Source: UBA11574 sp963752565
GTDB lineage: Bacteria; Desulfobacterota; Desulfobacteria; Desulfobacterales; UBA11574
Assembly: GCA_963752565.1 (NCBI GenBank)
Contig: CAVVZC010000017.1
Location: 124,001-188,000 of the forward strand
Direction: 5' to 3'
Length of the DNA stretch: 64,000 bases
Position 1 is the first letter of the stretch. The number at the start of each line of letters is the position of its first letter. The notes beneath the pieces were generated by a model, which ran no database searches, had not been told where the DNA came from, and worked only from the letters and a program-made list of their open reading frames with translations. Of this stretch, positions 1-8,421 are shown piece after piece. The position numbers were made by a program, and so were the translations under genes.

Positions 1-132
1 GTTAAGACGATTAAAGACCAGGTTGATCGAATGGGGGATATCACCCAGAAATTAAAACGGGTTACAAGATATAAAACCAAAGATTATATAAAAAGCAAAA
101 TTATCGATATAGACAGCGCCGCTGCTCCATAA
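1..132 (+). CDS. C-terminal end of a sensor/histidine-kinase-like protein (partial)
   Basis: The reading frame enters from the left edge and stops with TAA at 130-132, giving about 43 residues. The residues include DRMGDITQKLKRVTRYKTKDY, which resembles the end of a HisKA dimerisation helix in receiver/PAS/HisKA proteins. No ATPase domain follows in this frame, so the protein either ends after HisKA, as some relatives do, or has lost its ATPase part. The adjacent opposite-strand fragment is itself ATPase-like, but it is not in line with this gene. The family assignment rests on a short stretch. Confidence 0.5.
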   Translation, partial: VKTIKDQVDRMGDITQKLKRVTRYKTKDYIKSKIIDIDSAAAP

Positions 133-149
133 GAATTCGGGCGTGAAAA

Positions 150-405
150 AAGCTTTCCTTTATGATGATTAACAATACCATGTCTGATGGATAGTCCCAA
201 CCCGGTGCCTTTCCCTTGTGGTTTGGTTGAAAAGAATGGATCACAAATTTTATTCAGGATGTTTTTAGCGATTCCTTTACCACTGTCATGAAAGGTTGTT
301 CGAAACTAATTTTGACCTTCAGTAACGATCTTGTTTCGCAGGTTGTTGATTATACATATTATTCAATCGATTAAGATTTTTCAGGAGTATATTTCCCAAC
401 ACTTC
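150..405 (-). pseudogene. decayed histidine-kinase ATPase (HATPase_c) fragment
   Basis: Read on the minus strand, this stretch encodes a recognisable kinase ATPase core. It has a DSGKGIAKNILNKICDPFFST segment (G1 and F boxes) followed by GKGTGLGLSI (G2 box). An N-box-like VLGNILL lies further upstream, but a stop separates the two parts. There is no usable start, and the frame is broken around position 310. I read it as the remnant of a sensor kinase lost between the kinase-like tail on its left and the GntR gene on its right. Confidence 0.6.
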
Positions 406-533
406 ATCCTTTCCATAGTAAAAACACCTGCCAATTGAGTATAACCTATAACAATAGGAATGCAATATTCTAAAAGTATGGATCAGAACTTGAGATAGTG
501 TTAGATTCCTGACACTTGCTTAAAAAATATAAC

Positions 534-548
534 GTATTTTGAAAATAC
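534..548. promoter_or_regulatory. 15-bp palindrome upstream of the GntR gene
   Basis: GTATTTT-G-AAAATAC is a perfect palindrome about 60-70 bp before the GntR start, in AT-rich DNA. GntR/HutC regulators bind short palindromes and often control their own promoter, so this is a candidate operator. A TTGACA at 587-592 is too close to the start codon to be a clear promoter for it. The functional role is inference. Confidence 0.3.
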
Positions 549-605
549 ATTATATTGTGGTGTCAAAAACCTCAGCTAAATATGTATTGACAACTTTACC
601 ATTTT

Positions 606-1346
606 ATGCAACCTTGGTTTATGCTCAATTCACTTTCCCCGATTCCCTTATATCATCAGCTGGCAGACATCATCCTGGACAAAATACGATCAGGAGAATA
701 TCCGCCGGGTTCAAGAATTTTATCTGAGAATAAGCTTGCCGTCCGTTATGGCATAGGAAGGCCGACGGCCAGACAGGCGACGGATCTTCTTGTTAGAAAA
801 CGCATACTGGTGCGAAAGCGGGGTTCAGGGACCTTTGTATGTGAACAGCAAAAAGAGGTCGATCTTTTTTCATTGGCCGGCACAACATCGGCTTTTAATA
901 AAAAAGGGATAACGGTTACAACACATATCCTTCAAAATATTCGGCTGGATCAAATCAGACATGATTCAGAGAACCCGTTTGCAAACAAGAAGGCCTATTT
1001 TTATTCTCGACTCAGTCGGGTTGAAACGTTGCCGGTTCTTATCGAAGATATGTATCTTCACGATATATTGTTTAAAGGGATTGATAAAATGGACCTGTCG
1101 TGTCGATCTCTTTCCCAAATTGTCGATGAACACTATTACATGAAACCTGCTAGTGGCAGACAGAACTTTAGGATTGGCTATTTAACAGGCGAAAAAGCGA
1201 ATGCTTTAGAAGTTTCGCCCGACACCCCAATTCTTATGGTAAAACGATTTTTAAATTTTGATCAGGCGATAAATGCCGTTTATTCGGAGCTTTACTGTCG
1301 AACAGACCAATTTGTTTTTTCACAGACCTTGGGAGTTTATTCCTAA
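606..1346 (+). CDS. GntR-family (HutC/UTRA type) transcriptional regulator
   Basis: This 246-residue protein has an N-terminal GntR winged helix (about residues 10-80: PLYHQLADIILDKIRSGEY, then the recognition region GRPTARQATDLLV and RKRGSGTFV). A UTRA-type ligand-binding domain follows (about 95-240), ending in a typical PILMVKRFLNFD segment. UTRA domains bind small effectors. An internal ATG at 621 is an equally good start, since family members often begin at the equivalent residue and neither start has a strong ribosome site. The gene ends 57 bp before trpB on the same strand, so it is probably co-transcribed with trpBA and may regulate it. The effector cannot be told from sequence. Confidence 0.85.
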   Translation: MQPWFMLNSLSPIPLYHQLADIILDKIRSGEYPPGSRILSENKLAVRYGIGRPTARQATDLLVRKRILVRKRGSGTFVCEQQKEVDLFSLAGTTSAFNKKGITVTTHILQNIRLDQIRHDSENPFANKKAYFYSRLSRVETLPVLIEDMYLHDILFKGIDKMDLSCRSLSQIVDEHYYMKPASGRQNFRIGYLTGEKANALEVSPDTPILMVKRFLNFDQAINAVYSELYCRTDQFVFSQTLGVYS

Positions 1347-1403
1347 ATAAATTAGCCGATTATAAGCACTGATGAATCTTTAATGAATACGGAGGTATTG
1401 CAG

Positions 1404-2630
1404 ATGAAAACCAGAGGCTATTATGAAGGTTTCGGGGGAGCTTATCTCCCTGAAATCCTTATTGCCACCTTTGATGAACTGGTTGAAACATTTCAAGCGG
1501 CAAAAAACGATCCCGGTTTCTGGCAAGAATATGTCGATATCATGTCCACTTACTCTTGCCGTCCCACACCGCTAACGTTTGCTGAAAACCTTACGCGACT
1601 TTTTGGCGGAGCCCGCATTTATATCAAGCGGGAGGACCTCAACCATACCGGCGCGCACAAGGCCAATAACGTTATGGGGCAGGGGCTTTTGGTGAAGCGG
1701 ATGGGAAAAACACGGGTCATTGCAGAGACCGGTGCAGGTCAGCACGGGGTGGCCACCGCCACCATGGCTGCGAAATTTGGATTCAAATGTACCATCTACA
1801 TGGGAGAGGTCGATGTCCAACGACAGCGTCCAAATGTGTTCTGGATGGAGCGATTGGGTGCAGAAGTTGTTACGGTGCGGGAGGGGACCCGGATCTTAAA
1901 GGATGCCATTAATGAATCTTTCCGGGACTGGGTGACAAATATGGATACCACCCATTATGTCTTGGGCACGGCCTGTGGGCCTCATCCTTTTCCGGAAATG
2001 GTTTCTTTTTTTCAATCGATTATCGGAAAAGAGGCCAGAGAACAGATCCTTGAAATAGAAGGCAGGCTCCCTTCACGCATTTATGCCTGTGTCGGCGGCG
2101 GGTCCAATGCATTGGGGATTTTTCAATCTTTTCTTGATGATCCGGTTGAACTGGTGGGCGTCGAGGCGGCAGGAAAAGGATTGGAGACCGGACAACACGC
2201 GTCCCGCCTTTCTTCCAAAGATGCCAGCGTCGGTGTTGCCCAGGGATATAAAACATACTTTCTTCAGGATAATGACGGCCAGATGAAAGAGACTCACAGT
2301 GTTGCAGCCGGCCTCGATTATGTCGGTGTTTCACCGATTCTGGCAAATCTTTCAGAAAAAGGTCGGATTCGATTCGAAGCAGCAACCGACAAAGACGTCG
2401 TTGATGCCCTCTCGCTTACCATCCAAAAAGAAGGTTTGATTCCCGCACTCGAGTCAGCCCACGCCTTTGCACAGGCATTTAAAGAAGCCTCTGCAATGTC
2501 AAAGGAAGATATTGTTCTGATCAACCAATCCGGCAGAGGAGACAAGGATATTTTTACCGTCGCCGATGCCTTTGCAGATCCCAAGTGGCAGGAATTTATA
2601 AAGGAAAAAGCGGAGGAATATCATGCTTGA
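1404..2630 (+). CDS. trpB: tryptophan synthase beta chain
   Basis: TrpB condenses indole with L-serine to make tryptophan, using pyridoxal phosphate in an alpha2-beta2 complex with TrpA. The PLP lysine lies in HTGAHKANN (Lys86 from the start used here), the phosphate loop is ACVGGGSNA, and the C-terminal motif is NQSGRGDKD. Length (408 aa) is normal for the TrpA-partnered form. I chose ATG 1404 because GGAGG (1391-1395) lies 8 nt before it; an in-frame ATG at 1383 has no ribosome site. The end overlaps trpA by 8 bp, indicating translational coupling. Unlike trpE and the DAHP synthase, no Trp-rich leader precedes it. Confidence 0.97.
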   Translation: MKTRGYYEGFGGAYLPEILIATFDELVETFQAAKNDPGFWQEYVDIMSTYSCRPTPLTFAENLTRLFGGARIYIKREDLNHTGAHKANNVMGQGLLVKRMGKTRVIAETGAGQHGVATATMAAKFGFKCTIYMGEVDVQRQRPNVFWMERLGAEVVTVREGTRILKDAINESFRDWVTNMDTTHYVLGTACGPHPFPEMVSFFQSIIGKEAREQILEIEGRLPSRIYACVGGGSNALGIFQSFLDDPVELVGVEAAGKGLETGQHASRLSSKDASVGVAQGYKTYFLQDNDGQMKETHSVAAGLDYVGVSPILANLSEKGRIRFEAATDKDVVDALSLTIQKEGLIPALESAHAFAQAFKEASAMSKEDIVLINQSGRGDKDIFTVADAFADPKWQEFIKEKAEEYHA

Positions 2631-3384
2631 ATCATATCTGAAGCAAAGGCTCAAAGAAAAAGAGATCCTGTTGATGACCCATATCGTTCTGGGATACCCC
2701 ACATTCGATGATGCCTTCAGGATTATCGAAGCCATGGTAAATGCCGGCGTTGACCTGATGGAACTGCAGATCCCTTTTTCAGAACCAATTGCGGACGGTC
2801 CGATTATTTTGCAGGCCAATCAAAAGGCGCTTGCAGGAGGAGCGACCGTACAAAAGTGCATGGACTTTGCCCAAAAAGCGGTCAAATCCTTTGATATTCC
2901 CTTTCTATTTATGAGCTATTACAATATTCTTTTTAAGTACGGGGTTGATCGGTTTGCCGGTGCGATGCACAACAGTGGAATTGTGGGGGCTATTGTTCCG
3001 GATCTCCCACCTGAGGAAGGAGGGGATTACCTTGATGCCATGGAGAAATATCATCTCTCACCCATCTTCATTTTTTCTCCCACAACACCGGAAGAACGGA
3101 TGACATACCTGAACTCCTTTGGAAAAGGGTTTATCTACTGCGTGGCCAGAAAAGGGGTTACCGGTGTGGCGACGGACTTTTCCAGACAACTGAAAGAATA
3201 TCTTTTGCGATGCCGAAGGGCCACCGAACTTCCTCTGGCACTCGGTTTTGGTGTAAAGGGAAGGGAGGATATTGATTTTTTAAAAGGAAAAGCCGATATT
3301 GCCGTCATCGGTTCGGAAACCATTCGCCTGGTGGATACCGCAGGTGTTGGTGAAGTGGGTAAATTTATCAACAGCCTGAGATAA
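2623..3384 (+). CDS. trpA: tryptophan synthase alpha chain
   Basis: TrpA cleaves indole-3-glycerol phosphate to indole, which is passed to TrpB through a tunnel. The 253-residue TIM barrel carries both catalytic acids: Glu47 in LMELQIPFSEP and Asp58 in IADGP. Further conserved segments are VPDLPPEE and the phosphate-binding ALGFGVK. The usual ELG/IPFSDP motif reads ELQ/IPFSEP, a mild variation. It starts inside the trpB stop region. Downstream it converges on fabF, with a small palindromic element between the two units. Confidence 0.95.
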   Translation: MLESYLKQRLKEKEILLMTHIVLGYPTFDDAFRIIEAMVNAGVDLMELQIPFSEPIADGPIILQANQKALAGGATVQKCMDFAQKAVKSFDIPFLFMSYYNILFKYGVDRFAGAMHNSGIVGAIVPDLPPEEGGDYLDAMEKYHLSPIFIFSPTTPEERMTYLNSFGKGFIYCVARKGVTGVATDFSRQLKEYLLRCRRATELPLALGFGVKGREDIDFLKGKADIAVIGSETIRLVDTAGVGEVGKFINSLR

Positions 3385-3400
3385 ACAAATCGATGTCATA

Positions 3401-3487
3401 CCTGAATCTTGCATGATAATTAATGAGAATCTTTATAATCCTTAACTGCCTTGAATATGAAAGCCTCCGGCTCTTGCAAGATTCAGG
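3401..3487. mobile_element. MITE-like element, 87 bp, perfect 13-bp terminal inverted repeats
   Basis: The element begins CCTGAATCTTGCA (3401-3413) and ends with its exact reverse complement (3475-3487). It is flanked on both sides by TCATA (3396-3400 and 3488-3492), a likely 5-bp target duplication. Both ends match the ends of the larger copy at 62450-62702, and a 45-bp copy lies at 54544-54588. It has no coding capacity. It sits between the convergent trpA and fabF genes. Confidence 0.75.
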
Positions 3488-3558
3488 TCATATGATTTTA
3501 CCTAAACATATTTTGTCTGATGCCGATATTGGCGTAAAATGCCGTTTTCATTCAGTCA

Positions 3559-4870
3559 CTATGCGTATTTTCGAAATATCAGCGTTGCATTGGTTCCCCC
3601 AAAACCGAATGAATTCGAAAGCGCAACATTGACATCAACCGTTTTTGTCTGGCCCATGACATAGTTCAAGCCTTCACATTCCTGGTCAACCTGTTCCAGG
3701 TTTAAGATCGGCGGTATTTGATTATGATATATCGATAATACGCTGGAAACAGTTTCGATTCCGCCAACGGCGCCCAGCGAATGTCCAAGTTGAGATTTGT
3801 TGGCTGTAATAAACGGCCTTTCTTTTCCAGCGCCAAAGACTTCTTTTAAGGCCGTGGCTTCATTGATGTCACCTTTTGGGGTTGAGGTGGCATGGGGATT
3901 AATCAAATCAACGTCTTCCGGGTTGATTTGTGCATCTTCCAATGCCAGCTTAACGCATCGAATGGCACCATCCATGTCAGGATCGGTAATATGACTGGCA
4001 TCCCCGGTCATGGCAAAGCCGATGAGTTCAGCATATATTTTGGCCCCCCTTGCCCTGGCATGATCCAGATCTTCTAAAATCAGGATCCCCGATCCATCCG
4101 CCATGACAAAGCCATTCCGATTGATATCAAAGGGCCGAGAAGCGGATTGGGGTGTTTGATATGACGACGATAGGGCTTTAAGTGCATGAAAACCGGCGAT
4201 GGTTAACGGTGTGATCGCAGCTTCTGTTCCACCACAGGCAATGGCGTCTTCTTTTCCCATTTGAATTCTCTGGAAAGCCTCACCGATTGCATGAGCACCG
4301 GAAGCACATGCCGTTGCAAGGCAGGCATTGGCACCTCTGGCCTTAAAAGAAATACTGACATTGCCTGCGGCCAGGTTGGGTATCAAACGTGGAATAAGAA
4401 ACGGCGATACTCTTTTGCCCTTTAGAAAACGACTGGAATTCATTTTCCCAAGACTTGGGTCCTCCCAAACCCGAGCCGATAATAACACCGACCCGATAAG
4501 GGTCGATCTCTCCATCATCTAAATTCACATTGGCATCGGCAATTGCTTCCAATGTTGCGGCATAGGAATATTGAATAAACTCATCCATGTATTTAATCTG
4601 TTTTAAATCTTCTCTTGTAAACCCCTGTTTTCTTTGTTTAACGATTTCTTTTATGTCAAACTGTTTTACTTCTCCGGCAATGAGTGGAAAATCATCCGAC
4701 AGATTATACTTTTCTTTAACCTCTTCCAAATCTCCCCACTGAGTAATTTGATCTATACCGGATTTGCCCGCAATCATGGCTTCCCATGTGCTTTGTACAT
4801 CCAGCCCCAGTGAAGTGATCATCCCAAGGCCGGTAACCACTACCCTTTTTAGTTCTATTGTTTTACGCAT
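3559..4870 (-). CDS. fabF: beta-ketoacyl-ACP synthase II, interrupted by one frameshift
   Basis: FabF elongates acyl-ACP by condensation with malonyl-ACP. The N-terminal part (4870 down to about 4415) reads VVVTGLGMITSLG and GVIIGSGLGGPKSW. The frame then changes within a purine-rich stretch near 4405-4425 and continues as RVSPFLIPRLIPNLAAG to the stop. The catalytic triad is in the second part: Cys in ATACASGAHA, His in NPHATSTPKGD and His in LGHSLGAVGG. The start has AGAGGT 8 nt upstream. It follows trpF by 39 bp in the same direction, so it is probably the last gene of the trp transcript. Whether the frameshift is real or a read error cannot be settled here. Confidence 0.9.
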
Positions 4871-4909
4871 GTTTTACCTCTTGTTGACCGATTTAAGTCG
4901 TTATGGAAA

Positions 4910-5581
4910 TTAAAAAATATTTTTCGAGTTTTTCTTTGAGCCGTAATTTGAAACAGCTTCCATGAACGCCGTTACTTTGTCAAAATCTTTATGGCCGGGG
5001 GTGGATTCCACGCCGGAACTGACATCCACTGCATGAGGAGCACTCATCTGAACTGCCTGGGCGACATTTTCAGGTGTAAGACCACCAGCTATGATCAGAG
5101 AATATTCGTTCCCCAGATTTTTGGCCATTTCCCAGTTCCACTCAAGTGCATTCCCGCCGGGAAGTTTTCCTTGACCGCATTCAACAAGAAACGCCGATGC
5201 CGGATATTTAGAAGCATCTTTAATGGTCGGAATGCCATCGATAAATAACGCTTTAATAACCTGAAGGCTTTCTTTTCGAAGACGGTGGAGCAACTCAGGA
5301 GATTCTTGACCGTGCAACTGAACTGTCGTAAAATGACAGCGTTCAACATGTTGCATAATGCTTGAAAAAGTTTCATCAACGAACACCCCCACGGTCTTTA
5401 CTCTATTCCGAACAGCCGAGCAGATTTCTCTGGCCCGGTCTTGGGTGAGATGTCTTGGACTTTTCGGGTAAAAGACACATCCAATGGCATCTGCCCCAAG
5501 TTCTGCACATCTAACGGCGTCGTCTGTGCTTGTCAAACCGCAAATTTTGACATGAGGTATAAAATGTTGTTTCGTCATCAT
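4910..5581 (-). CDS. trpF: phosphoribosylanthranilate isomerase
   Basis: TrpF converts N-(5'-phosphoribosyl)anthranilate to the carboxyphenylaminodeoxyribulose phosphate used by TrpC. The two catalytic residues are visible: Cys in VKICGLT near the N-terminus and Asp in AVDVSSGVE near the C-terminus. Other family segments are GADAIGCVFYPKSPRHL, TVQLHGQE and IIAGGLTPENV. The frame stays open to a TTG at 5638. The Met pair at 5578-5581 gives the normal family N-terminus and has a weak GGA-type ribosome site, so I start at 5581. The gene lies between trpC and fabF, all on the minus strand. Confidence 0.93.
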   Translation of the reverse strand: MMTKQHFIPHVKICGLTSTDDAVRCAELGADAIGCVFYPKSPRHLTQDRAREICSAVRNRVKTVGVFVDETFSSIMQHVERCHFTTVQLHGQESPELLHRLRKESLQVIKALFIDGIPTIKDASKYPASAFLVECGQGKLPGGNALEWNWEMAKNLGNEYSLIIAGGLTPENVAQAVQMSAPHAVDVSSGVESTPGHKDFDKVTAFMEAVSNYGSKKNSKNIF

Positions 5582-5790
5582 CCATTTTCCAAAGCATTCA
5601 TATGAAATATTATAAACGTCGGGATGGATGAGATGCAAGTGATTTATTCAAGTTTCGTACTCTTTAACTCAACTGAAGGCTTATCAAATGTCACTCGGAC
5701 AGATCTTATTCAAGACCATGTGTTGCGTTTACATAAAAATTTGGGTGCGAAACATGAGCCTGCATGAATTTCTCGTCAAAAGCATGGGTT

Positions 5791-6591
5791 TTAAAGAGGC
5801 TTTTTAGCAAGGAGGGATTCTATGAAATCTCTTGGATGTTCCGCTCGTACAAGACTTTCACCGATTAAGAAATTCCATATCTCCGAATCTTTAATTTTTT
5901 CGATGTCTTTTCGCGTTCGAATTCCACTGGCCGCAATCGCTATCTGGTCATTGTTAAGCAGTGATTTCATCCGAATCGCGATGTCAATATCGATTTCAAA
6001 AGATTGCAGGTTGCGGTTGTTGATTCCGATAAGTCGGGCGCCTGCCAAACCGGCCTTTTCGATATCCGCCTCTGAATGAACCTCCACCAGTGCATCCATC
6101 TTCAACTCGTTGCACAAACTTAGATAATCCTTGAGTTGCTGCTGATCAAGAATACGGACAATCAAAAGAACGGCGTCGGCTTCCATAACTGCAGACTCAT
6201 AAATCTGGTAAGCGGAAATCAGAAAATCTTTCCGAAGAACTGGAAGTGTCGTGGTCTCACGGGCGATTTTCAGGTCTTCGGGACCTCCTTTAAAGTGAGG
6301 CTTATCGGTCAACACTGAGAGTGCTGCAGCACCTCCCTTCTCATATTCGTTAGCGTAAACCGCAGGGTTCAGGTTCGCACGAATATCACCCTTGGATGGG
6401 GAGGCCCGTTTAATTTCAGCAATGATATTGACGCCAAACGGTCCGGGTTGTTCCAGTTTTTTTAAAAAAGGACGTCTTTTTCGAGGAGCAAAGGCTTTTT
6501 CACGAAGAAAAGATTCCGGAATATGTTGTTTCGCTAAAGTAATTTCCTGTTTTTTATCTTCAACAATTTTACTTAAAATATCTTTTACCAT
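5791..6591 (-). CDS. trpC: indole-3-glycerol phosphate synthase
   Basis: TrpC closes the indole ring by decarboxylation and dehydration of the TrpF product. The 266-residue TIM barrel shows all the signatures: IIAEIKRASPSKG (catalytic Glu59 and Lys61), ALSVLTDKPHFKGG, LRKDFLI, LVEVHSEADIEKA, IGINNRNLQSFEID, and the phosphate site ASGIRTRKDIEK/FLIGESLV. The ATG overlaps the trpD stop codon (TAATG), indicating translational coupling. About 210 bp separate its stop from the trpF start; the spacer 5582-5790 shows no gene. Confidence 0.97.
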   Translation of the reverse strand: MVKDILSKIVEDKKQEITLAKQHIPESFLREKAFAPRKRRPFLKKLEQPGPFGVNIIAEIKRASPSKGDIRANLNPAVYANEYEKGGAAALSVLTDKPHFKGGPEDLKIARETTTLPVLRKDFLISAYQIYESAVMEADAVLLIVRILDQQQLKDYLSLCNELKMDALVEVHSEADIEKAGLAGARLIGINNRNLQSFEIDIDIAIRMKSLLNNDQIAIAASGIRTRKDIEKIKDSEIWNFLIGESLVRAEHPRDFIESLLAKKPL

Positions 6592-7607
6592 TAGCCGTTT
6601 TCCTGACTATATTTTATCAACGCTTCCATCTTCTTGGCAGCAGCACCATCATCAATAGCTGTTTCAGCCACTCGAATTCCTTGCTTTAAATCTTCAGTCT
6701 GTCCTGCGGCAACCAGTGCCGCAGCAGCGTTAATGAGTACGACATTTCGTTTGGGTCCTTTTTCTCCATTTAGAATGTTACGGGTAATTTGGGCGTTTTC
6801 TTCGGGATTTCCGCCCAGAAGATCTGATGGTTCGGCCTGTTCACTAAAAAACTGTTCGGGAGATATATCATACGTTCGAATAAGACCGTCTTTGAGTTCT
6901 GAAACGCGGGTGGGGGCACAAACAGAAATTTCATCCAGCCCATCATGACCATGAACCACAAATGCCCTTTTTGCGCCAAGTAGCTGAAGGGCATGGGCAA
7001 ACATCTCAGTGAGTTCGGGTGCATAAACCCCCAAAAGCTGGCAGTTTGCTCCGGCAGGATTTGTGAGTGGACCCAGCATGTTAAAAATACTGCGCAGTCC
7101 CACCTCTTTTCTCGCTTTTGCAGCAAATCGCATGGCGCCATGATACAGAGGAGCAAAAAGAAAACCGATACCGATGTCCTGAACCGCTTCTTCCACAATT
7201 TCCGGAGCCGTGTCGAGTTTAACCCCCAGCGCCTCAAGAAGATCCGCACTGCCGCACTGACTCGATACGGAACGATTTCCATGCTTGGCAACAGTGACAC
7301 CACATGCCGCGACGACAAATGACGTCGTCGTAGAAATGTTAAACGTGTGAGCGCCGTCACCGCCGGTACCGCAGGTGTCGACAACGGTTGCGGTTGATGT
7401 TTGGATACGTAGGGCTTTTCTTCGCATGGCGCGAGCCGCACCTGCAAGTTCTTCAAAGGTTTCTCCCTTTGTTGCCAAAGCCGCCATCATCGCGCCGATT
7501 TGTGCATCGGTAATATTTCCGGAAAAAATTTCGGTGATCATTTGAGACATTTGTTCTTCATTCAGATCTTCTCTTTTAATGATTTTGTTGAGATTTTCTT
7601 TAAACAT
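6591..7607 (-). CDS. trpD: anthranilate phosphoribosyltransferase
   Basis: TrpD transfers the phosphoribosyl group from PRPP to anthranilate. It has the PRPP loop DTCGTGGDGAHTFNIST, the anthranilate/PRPP segment VAKHGNRSVSSQCGSADLLEALG, and FLFAPLYHGAM. The start is ATG 7607, with GGA six nt upstream; the frame also contains a TTG two codons earlier. It is a stand-alone enzyme of normal length (about 338 aa), not fused to trpG. The 179-bp spacer before it (7608-7786) holds only pyrimidine/purine-rich filler resembling the polypurine repeats seen elsewhere in the window. Confidence 0.97.
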   Translation of the reverse strand: MFKENLNKIIKREDLNEEQMSQMITEIFSGNITDAQIGAMMAALATKGETFEELAGAARAMRRKALRIQTSTATVVDTCGTGGDGAHTFNISTTTSFVVAACGVTVAKHGNRSVSSQCGSADLLEALGVKLDTAPEIVEEAVQDIGIGFLFAPLYHGAMRFAAKARKEVGLRSIFNMLGPLTNPAGANCQLLGVYAPELTEMFAHALQLLGAKRAFVVHGHDGLDEISVCAPTRVSELKDGLIRTYDISPEQFFSEQAEPSDLLGGNPEENAQITRNILNGEKGPKRNVVLINAAAALVAAGQTEDLKQGIRVAETAIDDGAAAKKMEALIKYSQENG

Positions 7608-7786
7608 CGTCAATCCTTTCCTTTTGGTGAATTTGACTCATTTAATGTTTTATCCTATATCCCCCTGATTCATAGACTGATCACCCAATATTTTCCCAAC
7701 AAGAAGTTAAGAAGGTCAAAAAATCAGAGGGTTGGTTTTTTCTCACCTTCAAAACTTTTTACCCTCCAACTTTCTCATATCCTCCA

Positions 7787-8356
7787 TTAGCTGTTATTTA
7801 AAAAATTCCTCAAAATCCGTTTCCCCACCCGTGTCATAATAGATTCCGGATGAAATTGAATGCCTTCGGTCGCATGATGTTCTTTGTGCCGGATACCCAT
7901 GACTTCGCCGTCGTCCGCTTCAGAACTTATTTTCAGACAATCGGGAATATGCTCCCTTGAAACGGCCAAGGAATGATACCGCATTGCCTCAAAGGGTTTA
8001 CGAATTCCCTGATAGATCATTTTCCCGTCAGCGTGGATCATGGACGTTTTCCCGTGCATAAGACTTTTTGCGGCAACCACTTTTCCACCAAACGCAGCGG
8101 CAATGGCCTGGTGGCCAAGACATACGCCAAGGATGGGAATTTTACCGGAAAAATGTTCCACCACAGATAAGGAAATTCCAGCCGATTCCGGACGGCCGGG
8201 TCCGGGTGATATGACGATTCCCGAGGGTTTCCATGAAACAAGATCAGATATGGAAGCGGCGTCGTTACGCACGACCTTGACCGAAGCGCCGATTTGGCCC
8301 AGGTATTGAAACAGATTGTAGGTGAATGAATCGTAGTTGTCGATCATGATGATCAT
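7787..8356 (-). CDS. trpG: anthranilate synthase component II (glutamine amidotransferase)
   Basis: TrpG supplies ammonia from glutamine to TrpE. It is a class I glutamine amidotransferase of 189 residues with the nucleophile Cys79 in GVCLGHQAI and the His-Glu pair in IQFHPESIM. The N-terminal segment IDNYDSFTYNL and the oxyanion segment ISPGPGRPE are canonical. AAGGAG lies 7 nt before the ATG. The gene follows trpE by 65 bp in the same operon. It could also serve p-aminobenzoate synthesis, but its position indicates the tryptophan role. Confidence 0.96.
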   Translation of the reverse strand: MIIMIDNYDSFTYNLFQYLGQIGASVKVVRNDAASISDLVSWKPSGIVISPGPGRPESAGISLSVVEHFSGKIPILGVCLGHQAIAAAFGGKVVAAKSLMHGKTSMIHADGKMIYQGIRKPFEAMRYHSLAVSREHIPDCLKISSEADDGEVMGIRHKEHHATEGIQFHPESIMTRVGKRILRNFLNNS

Positions 8357-8421
8357 GGCTTTTTCTCCTTAATATACCCGATCCTAAGTTTCTATGCTCT
8401 TAGCTCTTTTTACCATTTCAT

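Noticed and set aside
2020..2385. Long antisense frames across trpB
   Set aside because: They lie opposite strongly conserved TrpB coding sequence and show no domain of their own.
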